From Herbaspirillum sp. RTI4 (lineage in GTDB: Bacteria > Pseudomonadota > Gammaproteobacteria > Burkholderiales > Burkholderiaceae_D), in NCBI RefSeq assembly GCF_034313965.1, contig NZ_JAVIWQ010000002.1, forward strand, positions 434,001-498,000: DNA of 64,000 nt. Direction: 5' to 3'. Made by a program: the position numbers and the translations under genes. Of the stretch, positions 36,237 through 45,462 are shown in pieces (positions within the stretch are counted from its first letter, which is position 1; every line of letters begins with the position of its first letter). The notes below the pieces were generated by a model that was given only the letters and a program-made list of their open reading frames with translations, did no database searches and was not told where the DNA came from.

Positions 36237-37273
36237 GATCGTCCCCCGGCCCAGTCGAACAAGGCCTGCACTTGCGTGAAATGCGGCTCCCCAAGCGGCT
36301 GATCAAGCATCACGGCGCGCATGATAGCGTCGGTCAGATAGGCATCTTCACGCATCGGCACCAGCCGCGCTTTGGCTTCCTCTCGGAGGCGCGCGCCAGC
36401 CTCGCCCACGCCTTTTGCAATCACCTTGGCGTGAACCCCGCCATCGAAGGCCAGCGCGATGGCGGTATTGCCGCTATGCACTACCGCCGTCGCGAATTGC
36501 ATACGCTCACGCAAACCGAACAGCAGCGCCTCTCTGGATGCCGCACGGCGCTTGCCCCGGATCAGCGGATCGCCCTGATTTTCCTTCTGTTCCTTGCGCA
36601 GTTCGGCGCTGCTCATGCGCTGCTGTTTCATGAACTCGTAGCGCTCGTACAGATAATCGACAAGCGCCATCAGCAGATACACTACTGCCGCCACGGCCAG
36701 CAGCGGCGTCAGCCATTGTCCGGCGACATACAACACCGTCCACGGTGAGGCGTAGACCGACCGCACCGGAATGGCCAGTGAATGCGCAAGATAAAAATAA
36801 CCCGCCGCACCCAACATCACGACCTTAATCAGCATCTTCATGGTATTGACGCCGTTTTTAGCACTGAACAGTTTTTTCATTCCGGCCGCCGGGTTGAGCC
36901 GGCTCACATCCGGCTTGATCCGTGAAAAAACCAGCAGACCTCCGACCTGGCACAAAGACCCCACCAGCGCCGCGCATAATGCAACGCCAACAAATGGCAA
37001 GACCGATAGCAGCCACACCTGCACTACCTGCTGCACAATTTTTCCCGCATGAAATTCCTGAGCCTGCATCAGCGGCGCTTGCAGTTGCGCCATCCATAAG
37101 CTGGCGATACGCGCCACCAGCAAGCCCATCGACAACACCAGCAAGGCCGTCGCACCCACAAATACGACAGCACTTGTCACTTCCGCACTGCGCACCACTT
37201 CGCCGCGCTGACGTGCGTCGCGCAAGCGTTTGGCGCTGGGTTTATGCGGTTTATCGCTGGAGGAATCAGCCAT
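36233..37273 (-). CDS. sctU: Type III secretion switch protein SctU with altered cleavage motif
   Basis: Export-gate protein of the YscU/FlhB family, 346 residues from the ATG at 37273 (MADSSSDKPHKPSAKRLRDARQRGEV). Four membrane helices in the first 210 residues, then the usual cytoplasmic entry (RKEQKENQGDPLIRGKRR). In all family members I know, the C-domain cuts itself at NPTH; here the equivalent stretch reads AVVHSGNTAIALAF, with HSGN at 266-269. The rest of the C-domain (about 270-340) looks intact, so this is a motif change, not decay. Overlaps sctT by 8 bases and sctQ by 4. Confidence 0.94.
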   Translation of the reverse strand: MADSSSDKPHKPSAKRLRDARQRGEVVRSAEVTSAVVFVGATALLVLSMGLLVARIASLWMAQLQAPLMQAQEFHAGKIVQQVVQVWLLSVLPFVGVALCAALVGSLCQVGGLLVFSRIKPDVSRLNPAAGMKKLFSAKNGVNTMKMLIKVVMLGAAGYFYLAHSLAIPVRSVYASPWTVLYVAGQWLTPLLAVAAVVYLLMALVDYLYERYEFMKQQRMSSAELRKEQKENQGDPLIRGKRRAASREALLFGLRERMQFATAVVHSGNTAIALAFDGGVHAKVIAKGVGEAGARLREEAKARLVPMREDAYLTDAIMRAVMLDQPLGEPHFTQVQALFDWAGGRS

Positions 37274-38090
37274 GACGAGCTCCGGCATATTGCTGCAACA
37301 AGGGCATAAAACCATCTGCACCCGGCAGCAGTGAAGCGAGCATGCCGGTCACCGCTTGCAGCACCGCCTGCAACAGCAGACTCAGCATGAATACCGCCAG
37401 CAATGCCTTGAGCGGTTGCGACAGACTGAATACATTCAACTGCTGTGCGAAGCGACCAAGCAAGCCCAGCAACAATTCGGCACCGAGCAACACCAGAATG
37501 ACGGGGGCAACAAGTCGCACCGTCCAATCGAACATGTTGCCGGTGGCCCCGCCGACCAGGGTCAGCAAAGTTTCATTGCCATTCGGCAGCAAGGCATGCA
37601 CCGGCCACAGCCGGTAGCTCTCGAAAATGAACCCCAGCAGCAAAGGCAGACCGCCGGCCCCCATGAATCCTGCAATCGCCAGCTGACGCAGAAAATTGCC
37701 GGTCGGTCCGCTTTCGTGACCTGACATCGGATCGTAGACTTGCGCATTCGATGCGCCGGTTTGCAGATCGATCAGGAAGCCCACGTTTTCGATCGCCCAA
37801 AATATCGTGGAACAGGCGAAGGCAATCGCAATACCGATCACGGCCTCCTTCGCCGCCAGCAACCACCAGCCGATAGTGCCGAACGCCGGCAATCCTTCTG
37901 CCATCAGACGCGGAGCGACGAACACGGCGCACATCGCAATCAGTCCGGCCCGCAAAGCACCGCCAAAGATGGCCGGCACAAAGAAAGGCAGCACCACAAA
38001 CAGCGACAACAAGCGCGGCAAGGCAGAAACAAGCGCACTTAATTGCGCTTGCAATACGACCACTTCGCTGACAGGGGCGGTGGAGAGCAT
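37266..38090 (-). CDS. sctT: Type III secretion export-gate protein SctT (YscT/HrcT)
   Basis: Inner-membrane export-gate subunit of the FliR/SpaR family, 274 residues with six hydrophobic segments. Family landmarks: RLLSLFVVLPFFVPAIFGGALRAGLIAM, KEAVIGIAIAFACSTIFWAIENVGFLIDLQTG, and DPMSGHESGPTGNFLRQLA. Six bases after sctO. Its position right after sctO, rather than after sctS, mirrors the hrpB7-hrcT order of Hrp2-type clusters. Confidence 0.94.
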   Translation of the reverse strand: MLSTAPVSEVVVLQAQLSALVSALPRLLSLFVVLPFFVPAIFGGALRAGLIAMCAVFVAPRLMAEGLPAFGTIGWWLLAAKEAVIGIAIAFACSTIFWAIENVGFLIDLQTGASNAQVYDPMSGHESGPTGNFLRQLAIAGFMGAGGLPLLLGFIFESYRLWPVHALLPNGNETLLTLVGGATGNMFDWTVRLVAPVILVLLGAELLLGLLGRFAQQLNVFSLSQPLKALLAVFMLSLLLQAVLQAVTGMLASLLPGADGFMPLLQQYAGARHG

Positions 38091-38096
38091 CTGGAT

Positions 38097-38654
38097 TCAG
38101 CCGAAGTCCGGCTTCCGATCGGCATCACGATGCGGAAAAATATCTTGTCCCATCACCGCAGAACCATCGCGTGCCTCGACACCCGCCTGATAAGCCTCTT
38201 CTCGACCATCCTCCTCACGCGCTTCGGCCAAGGCAAAATCGCTGGCCCGGACCGAGTTCAGCAAGCGTTCTATATTTTCCACGGCGGCATTGAGCTGCGC
38301 CCACCGCGCCGCCGCCTCCGACGCAATAGCCTGCGCCTGGCGCAATACTTCCCTTGCCTTTTTTAAGCGATGCTCACCGACCCGCTCCCGTTCCGCATGG
38401 ACACTGCGCGTCTGCGCAAACAATTCAGCGTCGATACCGGCCCAGCTTTCGCTGCGCTGGCGCGTAAAAAATAACTGTGCTGCGGCCTGACTGTGCGCAG
38501 CGATTTCACGGCAAGCGATTTCAGCCGTCTCCAGCGCCTGTTCGGCATACATCACTTGCAAACGACAGGCATTAGCATGCGCACGGGCAACCCGCTCCTT
38601 GGATTGGCGCACTCGCCTGAGTTCGCATAAGGTGCGATACATGGCGGTACTCAT
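38097..38654 (-). CDS. sctO: Type III secretion stalk protein SctO (YscO/HrpB7-like)
   Basis: Coiled-coil central stalk of the ATPase complex (FliJ-like), 185 residues from the ATG at 38654. Almost entirely charged helix with Ala/Glu/Arg heptads from about 5 to 160. Identified by length, coiled-coil character and place directly after sctN (ATGA overlap); sequence identity in this family is always low. C-terminal 25 residues look unstructured. Confidence 0.8.
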   Translation of the reverse strand: MSTAMYRTLCELRRVRQSKERVARAHANACRLQVMYAEQALETAEIACREIAAHSQAAAQLFFTRQRSESWAGIDAELFAQTRSVHAERERVGEHRLKKAREVLRQAQAIASEAAARWAQLNAAVENIERLLNSVRASDFALAEAREEDGREEAYQAGVEARDGSAVMGQDIFPHRDADRKPDFG

Positions 38655-40042
38655 GCGGCCCCCCGATTCATGGCGGCAGTCGCACGGACAAAGGGAATCG
38701 CCGACGAGGTCGCCGCGACATCTCCCGCAGCAAGCGCCAACAACTGCTGTTGCGACCAATCAAAAGCATCCGACTCCTCACTGCGCTGCGCGGCAAACTC
38801 CATGATGCGGCTGCGTAACCGGAGCGCCTCGTCGGCCACCGGGTCGGCTCCCTGCTGGTACTCGCCGATTTGCACCAGCAGCTCTATTTCTTCATATTTG
38901 GCCAGCAGTTTCCGGACATAAGCGGCCGCATCGACATGCTCACGCGTGACGACATGCTCCATGACCCGACTCAGGCTTGCCAACAGATCGATCGCCGGAT
39001 AATGCGCGCCAGCAGCCACTTTGCGCGACAAAATGATATGTCCGTCGAGCAAGGAGCGCACCTCTTCGGCCACCGGGTCCTGCTCCAGATCGGCTTCCGA
39101 AAGCACCGTATAAAAAGCCGTCATCGCGCCCTGATCGGAACACCCAGCGCGTTCCAGCAACAGCGGCAAAAGAGCAAACAGCGACGGCGGATAAGCGCGT
39201 CGGGTCGGCGGTTCACCGGCGGCTAAGCCGATCTCTCTTTGCGCACGCGCGAACCGCGTCAGCGAATCGACCAGCAACAACACACTCCGTCCCTGATCGC
39301 GGAAATATTCAGCAATCGTAGTCGCCACGAAACTACACCGCACCCGCTCCAGCGCTGGCCGATCCGAAGTAGCGACCACCAGTACCGTCTTGCGGCGCGT
39401 TTCCGGCGACAAGCCATGTTCCAGAAATTCCCGCACTTCACGGCCGCGCTCACCCACCAGCGCGACCACCACGATGTCGGCTTGCGCGCCTTGCGCCAGC
39501 ATGCCCAACAGCGTGCTCTTGCCGGTTCCGGCTGGCGCAAAAATGCCGATGCGCTGACCGCGCCCGACCGTCATCAGCCCGTCGATAGCGCGCACGCCGG
39601 TCGGGAACACAGTGCGAATCATCTCGCGGCGCAGTGGATTGGGCGGCTGGCGCAAGACCGGCAACAAACGCTCGACGCGTATCGGCCCGCCGCCATCCAT
39701 AGGCTGACCGAAACCATCGATAACCCGCCCCAGCAGCGCCTGTCCCACCGCACAGGTCGGCAACCGGCCGAGCGGCACTACTTCGGTCAGGCAGCACAAA
39801 CCCTGCGTCGAGCCATAGGCCGACAGCATCGCGGTCTGCCGGACAAAGCCCACCGTCTCCGCCAACAACACCGGCCGACCGGGCGTATGCAGTTCGCATA
39901 GTTCGCCGATCTCGGCATGCACGCCGCTGGCATGAATCATCAGGCCGGTCACGCGACTGACCCGACCTCGCGTCTGAAACGAACGGCCTTGCCGCCGCCC
40001 TTCCAGTTCCACTTCCAGCTGCTGTGCCGTCGTCATGGGCAT
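38651..40042 (-). CDS. sctN: Type III secretion ATPase SctN
   Basis: Hexameric ATPase that strips chaperones and unfolds cargo at the export gate, 463 residues. F1-beta-like: Walker A APAGTGKS (169-176), catalytic Glu198 in GERGREV, Walker [34 protein letters not shown], and a C-terminal helical domain. Start at 40042 is backed by GGAGGG five bases upstream; a second ATG at 40036 overlaps the sctL stop. Confidence 0.97.
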   Translation of the reverse strand: MPMTTAQQLEVELEGRRQGRSFQTRGRVSRVTGLMIHASGVHAEIGELCELHTPGRPVLLAETVGFVRQTAMLSAYGSTQGLCCLTEVVPLGRLPTCAVGQALLGRVIDGFGQPMDGGGPIRVERLLPVLRQPPNPLRREMIRTVFPTGVRAIDGLMTVGRGQRIGIFAPAGTGKSTLLGMLAQGAQADIVVVALVGERGREVREFLEHGLSPETRRKTVLVVATSDRPALERVRCSFVATTIAEYFRDQGRSVLLLVDSLTRFARAQREIGLAAGEPPTRRAYPPSLFALLPLLLERAGCSDQGAMTAFYTVLSEADLEQDPVAEEVRSLLDGHIILSRKVAAGAHYPAIDLLASLSRVMEHVVTREHVDAAAYVRKLLAKYEEIELLVQIGEYQQGADPVADEALRLRSRIMEFAAQRSEESDAFDWSQQQLLALAAGDVAATSSAIPFVRATAAMNRGAA

Positions 40043-40683
40043 GGTGTCCCTCCATTGTCGGGTTGGTGGGAAGATGCATTCGGATCAAGACTGGCGCGCA
40101 AGGCAGCGAGCTGCTGGTCTATCCCTACTTCGATCAAACCGATAGAGCTGCGGATACGGCAGGTTTCTTGCGATATGTCGGGATCGGCTTCGACATGCAT
40201 CCTGACGTCGCGATGCTGTCTGGCGCACCACGCGTCGGCAGCCAGCTGCGCTTCGTTCAGGCGCGTGGGAGCCACCAACAGTGATAGCAGCGGCTCTTCC
40301 GCAATCAGATGCGCTATTTTTTCCAGCGCGGTGTTCAACAACTGCACCGGATCGGCGCTGTGCAACATTTCCCTGACGGCATCCACCACAATGTTGGCCA
40401 CTGTCGTGTGCAAGCCTAATAACTGCGCATGCGAATCAAGCGCGAGAGCGTTCAATCGTGCGCAGTAATCGCGCTCAGCTCGCGCCAGTCCTTCCTGATA
40501 GGCCTGCGCCACGCGACGCGCATATTCCTCGCTGGCAGCCTGCGCCAGACGACGCGCCTGCGCCTGCGCTTCGTTCAGAATATCGCCGGCGTCAAGAATC
40601 GCGCCATAGTCGCCGGGCCGCAGAACCTTGCGGTCACTGACAATTTTGCCGTGGTCGGTACTTAATAAAATAGCCAGTCCCAT
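40033..40683 (-). CDS. sctL: Type III secretion stator SctL (YscL/HrpB5-like)
   Basis: Links SctN to the C-ring, homologous to FliH and the F-ATPase peripheral stalk. 216 residues from the ATG at 40683, which has GAGGAG 8 bases upstream. N-terminal [21 protein letters not shown], an Ala/Arg/Glu-rich coiled coil (about 40-85, [20 protein letters not shown]), and a globular C-terminus ending at the conserved [18 protein letters not shown]. Overlaps sctK by 22 bases. Confidence 0.9.
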   Translation of the reverse strand: MGLAILLSTDHGKIVSDRKVLRPGDYGAILDAGDILNEAQAQARRLAQAASEEYARRVAQAYQEGLARAERDYCARLNALALDSHAQLLGLHTTVANIVVDAVREMLHSADPVQLLNTALEKIAHLIAEEPLLSLLVAPTRLNEAQLAADAWCARQHRDVRMHVEADPDISQETCRIRSSIGLIEVGIDQQLAALRASLDPNASSHQPDNGGTPCP

Positions 40684-41318
40684 GCGGGAATCTCCTCGGG
40701 AATCAGACACATCAGACACAACTCGGTCGCCAGACTTTGTTCTTCCGCAGAAAAAGACACGCGCGTATCGACCGGGACACTGCGCGCATATTTCAGGCGC
40801 GTGCGCGTGACGACAGGAATGCCCTCGCCTTCGGCAAGCGTCAGCAACATGCGCCTACCCAGCGCGGCGCACAGCAAGCGCAATGAGGGCAGCGATAAAA
40901 ATGGCACCTCTTCCGCTAGCGTCGCCACGGCCGCAAACGCCACGGACGGACAACGCACCGCAACCAGTGTCGTCAGGCGACGACCAAAGCCATCGTGCAA
41001 AAAAGCGAGTCGCCCGGCTCCTGCCAGATCGAGCACATACGACTGAAAAAACAATAATCCGAGCGCCGTTGCCAGCACCTCCAGCACGTCTCCCGGCAAG
41101 AGAAAAAGCCGTCGCGCAGGGGAGGAAAAATTAAACTCATAACAATGACTCAATCCGTGCTGCGCGTTCAACATCGCCGCCAGACGTTTCACACCAGCAG
41201 TGCGAAAGGCTGTCGGTTGCCGATACATGGCGGGCCAGTCATCGGCGTACCAGCTTTCATGCACATAGGTTTCCGGCCGGAAGTTGAACTGATGCACCAG
41301 TGTTTCGAGTTGGCTCAT
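40662..41318 (-). CDS. sctK: Type III secretion sorting-platform adaptor SctK
   Basis: Adaptor between SctD and SctQ in the cytoplasmic sorting platform (YscK/OrgA/HrpB4 position). 218 residues, no membrane segments or signal. Typical features: aromatic N-terminus (VHQFNFRPETYVHESWYADDW), GAGRLAFLHDGFGRR and a C-terminal WDWLFY. Assigned by similarity to the loosely conserved SctK family and by its place between sctJ and sctL; both neighbours overlap it. Confidence 0.8.
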   Translation of the reverse strand: MSQLETLVHQFNFRPETYVHESWYADDWPAMYRQPTAFRTAGVKRLAAMLNAQHGLSHCYEFNFSSPARRLFLLPGDVLEVLATALGLLFFQSYVLDLAGAGRLAFLHDGFGRRLTTLVAVRCPSVAFAAVATLAEEVPFLSLPSLRLLCAALGRRMLLTLAEGEGIPVVTRTRLKYARSVPVDTRVSFSAEEQSLATELCLMCLIPEEIPAWDWLFY

Positions 41319-42097
41319 GGCGTGTCCTGCATGTGTTTTTTAGAGACGCGGGCATGCCACGCCAGTCGCAAATCGGCCAGCCCATCACGCAAGCCACCTG
41401 CGTGGCGCAAGAACAAGAGCGCCGCGCCGACCAACATGCCGAGCAGAAAGGCACCGCCGGCCCACGCCAGCCGACTTCTGGTGGCAATGCCGGTCCCGCT
41501 ACTCAGTGCGACCGCGCCCTGCGGGCGCAGCGCAGGCACCAGCGTGAGCGAGACATTGTTTTCCGTGAGTCCTTCGATGCTGTGCGCGACCAGCTCCTTG
41601 ATCATTGGCGACAGAGGTGCGAGATCGACTTCCGGATTGAATTTGATGAAGACGCCGGCACTCGCTGCTTTCTTGACATCGCTCAGCGGATCGTTTGCCG
41701 GCAAGGCGACATGCACGTCGGCAGCGATCACACCGTCGATGGCACGCAGGGAGCGCGCCAGTTCTTGCGAGAGACCATAGATGTAACGCATGCGCTCTTC
41801 GGCCGGTGTGGCGATCATGCCCTGCGTTTTGAACAACTCACCCAAATTGGAAAATTGTTCCCCCGGCAAACCGTTATTGCGCAATATGCCGAGCGCTTGC
41901 AAGGCCTGTCCATCATCCACGCTGACCGACCAGCTTTTGCCGTCAGTGATTTTTTCTGCATTGATGCCCTCCTGCCCGAGATGAACTACGGCGGCATTTG
42001 CATCGCGCTCACTGAGGCCGGTGTAGATATCCTCCTTGCATCCCATCAATAGCAGGGGCAAGGACAAAAGCAAAGCGGGACGGAAGAGGGATGACAT
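41315..42097 (-). CDS. sctJ: Type III secretion inner MS-ring lipoprotein SctJ
   Basis: Lipoprotein of the inner-membrane ring (YscJ/HrcJ/PrgK), 260 residues from the ATG at 42097. Lipobox LLLMGC at about 15-20 followed by KEDIYTGLSERDANAAVVHL; ring-building repeats with KTQGMIATPAEERMRYIYGLSQELARSL and GVIAADVHVALP; a C-terminal membrane helix near 209-230 and a basic tail. Overlaps sctK by 4 bases, 4 bases after sctI. Confidence 0.95.
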   Translation of the reverse strand: MSSLFRPALLLSLPLLLMGCKEDIYTGLSERDANAAVVHLGQEGINAEKITDGKSWSVSVDDGQALQALGILRNNGLPGEQFSNLGELFKTQGMIATPAEERMRYIYGLSQELARSLRAIDGVIAADVHVALPANDPLSDVKKAASAGVFIKFNPEVDLAPLSPMIKELVAHSIEGLTENNVSLTLVPALRPQGAVALSSGTGIATRSRLAWAGGAFLLGMLVGAALLFLRHAGGLRDGLADLRLAWHARVSKKHMQDTP

Positions 42098-42101
42098 AGC
42101 A

Positions 42102-42530
42102 TCAGCCTTGATTTTTGAGCAAAGCGCCGAAGAAATTATTCGCCGCTCCCACCACGCCGTTAGCGATGCTGATCTCGGCAGAGATCTGCTGCATCTGCGC
42201 ATTGACGTCCGTGATTTTCCACATGGCCATCAAAGGATCATTGAAATCGATGCTCTGTATCATGGTCTGCGCACGATCAATCGCAGCATGCAAATCCTCA
42301 CTCAGTTTGACGCCCTGCTCCGCCAGATGCGCCGAAAGATCAACATGCGGCTGCGCCACCGGGAAACCTGTGTTGCCGCTTTCCTGGGCCGTCTGTTGCG
42401 GCGGTGCGCTCAAAGTTAACGTCGACGTTGATGTCAGCGTTGATGCCGACAATTCTGACGCTGCCATATCGGCCATGTCGGCCATCTCCGTCATCGCCAC
42501 CTTGCCCACTGCTTGCGTAGCCTCAATCAT
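42102..42530 (-). CDS. sctI: Type III secretion inner rod protein SctI
   Basis: Inner rod subunit connecting export gate to needle (YscI/PrgJ/HrpB2 family), 142 residues. N-terminal half low-complexity (Ser/Thr/Ala-rich); C-terminal helix DPLMAMWKITDVNAQMQQISAEISIANGVVGAANNFFGALLKNQ matches the polymerising region of rod proteins. No cleavable signal, as expected for a self-secreted subunit. First of the tightly overlapping genes after the hairpin. Confidence 0.85.
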   Translation of the reverse strand: MIEATQAVGKVAMTEMADMADMAASELSASTLTSTSTLTLSAPPQQTAQESGNTGFPVAQPHVDLSAHLAEQGVKLSEDLHAAIDRAQTMIQSIDFNDPLMAMWKITDVNAQMQQISAEISIANGVVGAANNFFGALLKNQG

Positions 42531-42592
42531 GTGCCACCTCGCTCAAGAACAATTCATCAAAAAATATTGCCGCTGTTATTCACTTGCTTGCT

Positions 42593-42626
42593 GCTGTTGC
42601 CGGTCCATCTTGCGACCGACAACAGC
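42593..42626 (-). terminator. Intercistronic hairpin between sctF and sctI
   Basis: In the minus-strand RNA, GCUGUUG-U-CGGUC (42626-42614) pairs with GACCG-G-CAACAGC (42605-42593) over 13 bp, including one U-G pair that forms only in this transcript; loop 8 bases, 21 bases after the sctF stop. A T-rich run follows about 30 bases on. It could trim or slow transcription so that the needle gene is made in excess over the downstream apparatus. Confidence 0.5.
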
Positions 42627-42647
42627 AAGGACATTACCGACAAGGAC

Positions 42648-42845
42648 TTAGGCCGGATTAAGGCGTCCCATTTTTTTACCGATGCTGGACGCCATTTCGC
42701 TCATCATGTCGTCGACACCTTGCTTGAGCTGATTTTTGGCTTTTGCCTCACCCCACTTTCGATTGATCTCCGTAAGTTGATCCAGGTTTTGTATGCCCTG
42801 ATCCACGCTGGCAGCGGCGTCTGCTGTTGAAGAAGATATGGCCAT
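42648..42845 (-). CDS. sctF: Type III secretion needle subunit SctF
   Basis: Needle monomer, 65 residues from the ATG at 42845, with AGGAGAG just before it. MAISSSTADAAASVDQGIQN then LDQLTEINRKWGEAKAKNQLKQGVDDMMSEM; helix-turn-helix hairpin. Shorter than YscF (87) or PrgI (80). No Cys, no signal. Identification rests on size, helical pattern and place ahead of sctI. 117 bases separate it from sctI, the largest gap in the operon. Confidence 0.8.
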   Translation of the reverse strand: MAISSSTADAAASVDQGIQNLDQLTEINRKWGEAKAKNQLKQGVDDMMSEMASSIGKKMGRLNPA

Positions 42846-42914
42846 TTGTCTCTCCTGATTAAATACACGCAACATAAAAACGGCGTCGGGACTGTCCCGG
42901 GCCGACCCTGCGCG

Positions 42915-43994
42915 CTACAAGCGCGAAGCTGAAACAGGGGATGCGGCGACACCCATCGGTAGTCGCAAAATTTCATCGGCACGATGAAATTCAATCTCGT
43001 TGGGCTGGATGCGCACGACCAGCGTTCCGTCTGCAAATCGCCCCCCCTCATAATATTTATCGCCCGCAGCGCTGAGCAGATACTTGTCGCCGCCGGCACC
43101 GAAATACACCGATTGCAGCGCCGGAATATCACGCCCTGCCACAATCATGCGATCGCGCGGCAAGCGTAATTCGGGCGGTGGATATGCGACCTGCACCGCC
43201 ATATCGAACCCCGACGTGCTGCGATAAGTTTTGATGCGCGACTCGACCGCTCTATCCACCGCCATCCCGCTCAACACCAAGCGGCCGTGACCGGCGTACT
43301 GCACGATCACACCCGATCCGCGAAAATAATTTCTGGCGTGTTCCAGCACATCCTCCACCGAGTGCACCGCACCGATGCTCAGCTTGCGATAAGCGTGCGG
43401 CAACTCCTGGAGCTCGCGCATTTCAGCGTTGGTATGAACGAATCCTTCGATCACATGATCGTCATCGCGCTGCACTACGTGGACATCAGGAAAGCGGCTC
43501 CTGATCGCCGCTTCATCGACATCTTGCCGGCGGTCGTACCATTGATAGGCCGTCAACGACAACAGTGTCAGCAGGAAAGCGGCGACCACTACGGCCAGCA
43601 TCGGCGCAGACGGCAGACCATCGATCCAGCGCCTGCTGCTACGGTTTCTGACCGGAAAATCCATGAACCGGAATTCATAGTCCCCCACCGCAATGCGGTC
43701 GGCATCGGCCAGCATGCGGCGTCCGGCACTTAATTTTTCGCCATTCAACATCACCTCAACGCCCTCGCTCGCGAGCACGGTTGCCGCCGTTTCTGCGCAG
43801 ACCAGTGTGAATCCCTGCTCTGGAAATTTCTCGTCGCGAATCATCAGGCCGCACTGTTGCGCACTGCCGATTTGCGTGCTGCCCAAGCCCAGCCAGACCG
43901 AACGCACGGTCCGCTCACGCCAGCGAATCCGCAGCGCACGGCGACGGCCTACTGCGCTTGTCATGCCGGTCTCGGTTGCAGAAACAGCGTTCAT
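42915..43994 (-). CDS. sctD: Type III secretion inner-membrane ring protein SctD
   Basis: Outer layer of the inner-membrane ring (YscD/PrgH/HrpD5). 359 residues from the ATG at 43994. Cytoplasmic FHA-like domain (about 20-115, ALRIRWRERTVRSVWLG; DADRIAVGDYEFRF), one membrane helix (about 128-148, PMLAVVVAAFLLTLLSLTAYQW), and periplasmic ring-building/BON-like domains. First gene of the minus-strand operon, facing the LysR gene across 460 bases. Confidence 0.9.
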   Translation of the reverse strand: MNAVSATETGMTSAVGRRRALRIRWRERTVRSVWLGLGSTQIGSAQQCGLMIRDEKFPEQGFTLVCAETAATVLASEGVEVMLNGEKLSAGRRMLADADRIAVGDYEFRFMDFPVRNRSSRRWIDGLPSAPMLAVVVAAFLLTLLSLTAYQWYDRRQDVDEAAIRSRFPDVHVVQRDDDHVIEGFVHTNAEMRELQELPHAYRKLSIGAVHSVEDVLEHARNYFRGSGVIVQYAGHGRLVLSGMAVDRAVESRIKTYRSTSGFDMAVQVAYPPPELRLPRDRMIVAGRDIPALQSVYFGAGGDKYLLSAAGDKYYEGGRFADGTLVVRIQPNEIEFHRADEILRLPMGVAASPVSASRL

Positions 43995-44454
43995 GTGATT
44001 TCCGATCTGGTAGTGCGGTGGAAGCGCGGACAAGGAAATAGGCGCACACCTCAATCGCGCTTTGTTGGAATAAAGATTAGCAACAATGAATCGACTGTCG
44101 ATGGAATTAAATTCCACACCACCGCGACATTTCCGGGCGACATCACGGCAGATTGGCACAAAAGAAAAACGATTCGCCGCCAATAATTCAAGTACGAGTT
44201 TTGGGATTTTTGTTCATGCGGGGTGATCAATGCGACATCACTTGTGCCTAGAATGTATTCGAGATTATTTCAATAAAAATTCTGTATTACGGCATTTGCC
44301 CGGGCGGGATTTTGCGAAATAAGCAGTCTGCTCATCACAGGCAATCCGTCCTGATTTATGCCATGCAGAAGCTCGGATGGCATGTGGCGAGCAAGGCCCG
44401 CTCAAGACAAGAAGCACCGTAGCCCAAGCAGATGTTCTCTCGATAAAAGGACGC
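43995..44454. other. Divergent promoter region of the type III secretion locus
   Basis: 460 bases between sctD (minus) and the LysR gene (plus), AT-rich between 44170 and 44290. Must hold promoters for both transcripts. The clearest signal is the palindrome at 44102-44116. No TTCGC-N15-TTCGC PIP box, HrpL-type box or sigma-54 site was found by eye. Confidence 0.5.
44102..44116. promoter_or_regulatory. 15-bp palindrome, candidate LysR operator
   Basis: TGGAATT-A-AATTCCA with perfect 7-bp arms, 108 bases upstream of the sctD start. LysR regulators bind interrupted AT-rich dyads of the T-N11-A kind and usually act on the gene divergent to them, so this is the best site for the product at 44455. 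Function is inferred. Confidence 0.5.
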
Positions 44455-45396
44455 ATGATGACCTTGCAACAATTACGCGCGCTGGTGGCTATCAACGACG
44501 AAGGCTCGCTCAACCATGCAGCGGAACGTGTGTTTCTCACCCGCTCGGCAATCAGCAAGTGCGTGAAAGAGCTGGAGAGAAGCGTGGGCATCGAACTGTT
44601 CGACCGCACGCCCAAGGGGCTGCTGCCCAATTGCTATGGCAAGACGCTGCTCACGTTTGCCTACGGCATTCTGGAAAATGTGGCCGCTGCCCGTCATAGC
44701 ATCGACGCACTGCGCAAGCAGCAAGTGTGGGAACTCAACGTCGGCGTTACTCCATTGACCAGCCTGCTGCCGCTACTGGCAGAAAGTTGCGGTCGTGTCT
44801 CCGAAACCAGCAACGGTTCACATCTGGTGCTGCATGAAATTTCCGCCGACGAAGCCGCGCGCAAAGTGTCGCAGGGGCTACTCGATTTCGCCCTGACCGG
44901 TGCGGTTCCGCAGGCGTTTCCCGATCTGGAAATCCATCCCATCTGCGATCTCAAGTGCGTCGTCGTGGTGCATGCGTCCCAACAGACCGTCCTCGCCGAT
45001 CACTCCGCATCCCGGGCCGGATCAGGCTCGCTGTCGCGCTGGGTCATGGTCGATGAATGCGTGAGCGATCCATCGATTTACATGCGCTATGCGGGCTGCG
45101 CTACCGCTGCCCCCAATATCGTCAATTGCGCATCGATGGGATTGGCGCTGAATCTGGCGCAGACCTCGCATGCGGCGATGATCGTTCCGGAACGTCTGCT
45201 TGCCGAGCATCCGCTGCGCGAACAATTCACCGTTGCTGTCAGCGGCGCCGAAGTGCCGTCCACGCCAATCAATATGCTGGTAAAAAAACGCAGCGCGCTC
45301 AATCCTGCCGCCACCCGACTGTATGAAGACATCATGCGCAGTTTTAGCGCATGGAGCGGAATCGGACACGCTAAAACCTGCGCTGCTGCTCATTAA
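44455..45396 (+). CDS. LysR family transcriptional regulator of the type III locus
   Basis: 313 residues from the first of two adjacent ATGs (44455, 44458), with AAAAGG just upstream. N-terminal winged HTH (about 4-63, LQQLRALVAINDEGSLNHAAERVFLTRSAISKCVKELERSVG) and a periplasmic-binding-like effector domain (about 93-295). It lies divergent from sctD and 66 bases ahead of sctC in the same direction, so it probably controls both units. The inducer is unknown. Confidence 0.9.
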   Translation: MMTLQQLRALVAINDEGSLNHAAERVFLTRSAISKCVKELERSVGIELFDRTPKGLLPNCYGKTLLTFAYGILENVAAARHSIDALRKQQVWELNVGVTPLTSLLPLLAESCGRVSETSNGSHLVLHEISADEAARKVSQGLLDFALTGAVPQAFPDLEIHPICDLKCVVVVHASQQTVLADHSASRAGSGSLSRWVMVDECVSDPSIYMRYAGCATAAPNIVNCASMGLALNLAQTSHAAMIVPERLLAEHPLREQFTVAVSGAEVPSTPINMLVKKRSALNPAATRLYEDIMRSFSAWSGIGHAKTCAAAH

Positions 45397-45462
45397 ATAA
45401 CATCCGCCAACACCAGCCAGCACGATTGAGCACAAGGAACGAATAAAAATACGGAGGCCTAT

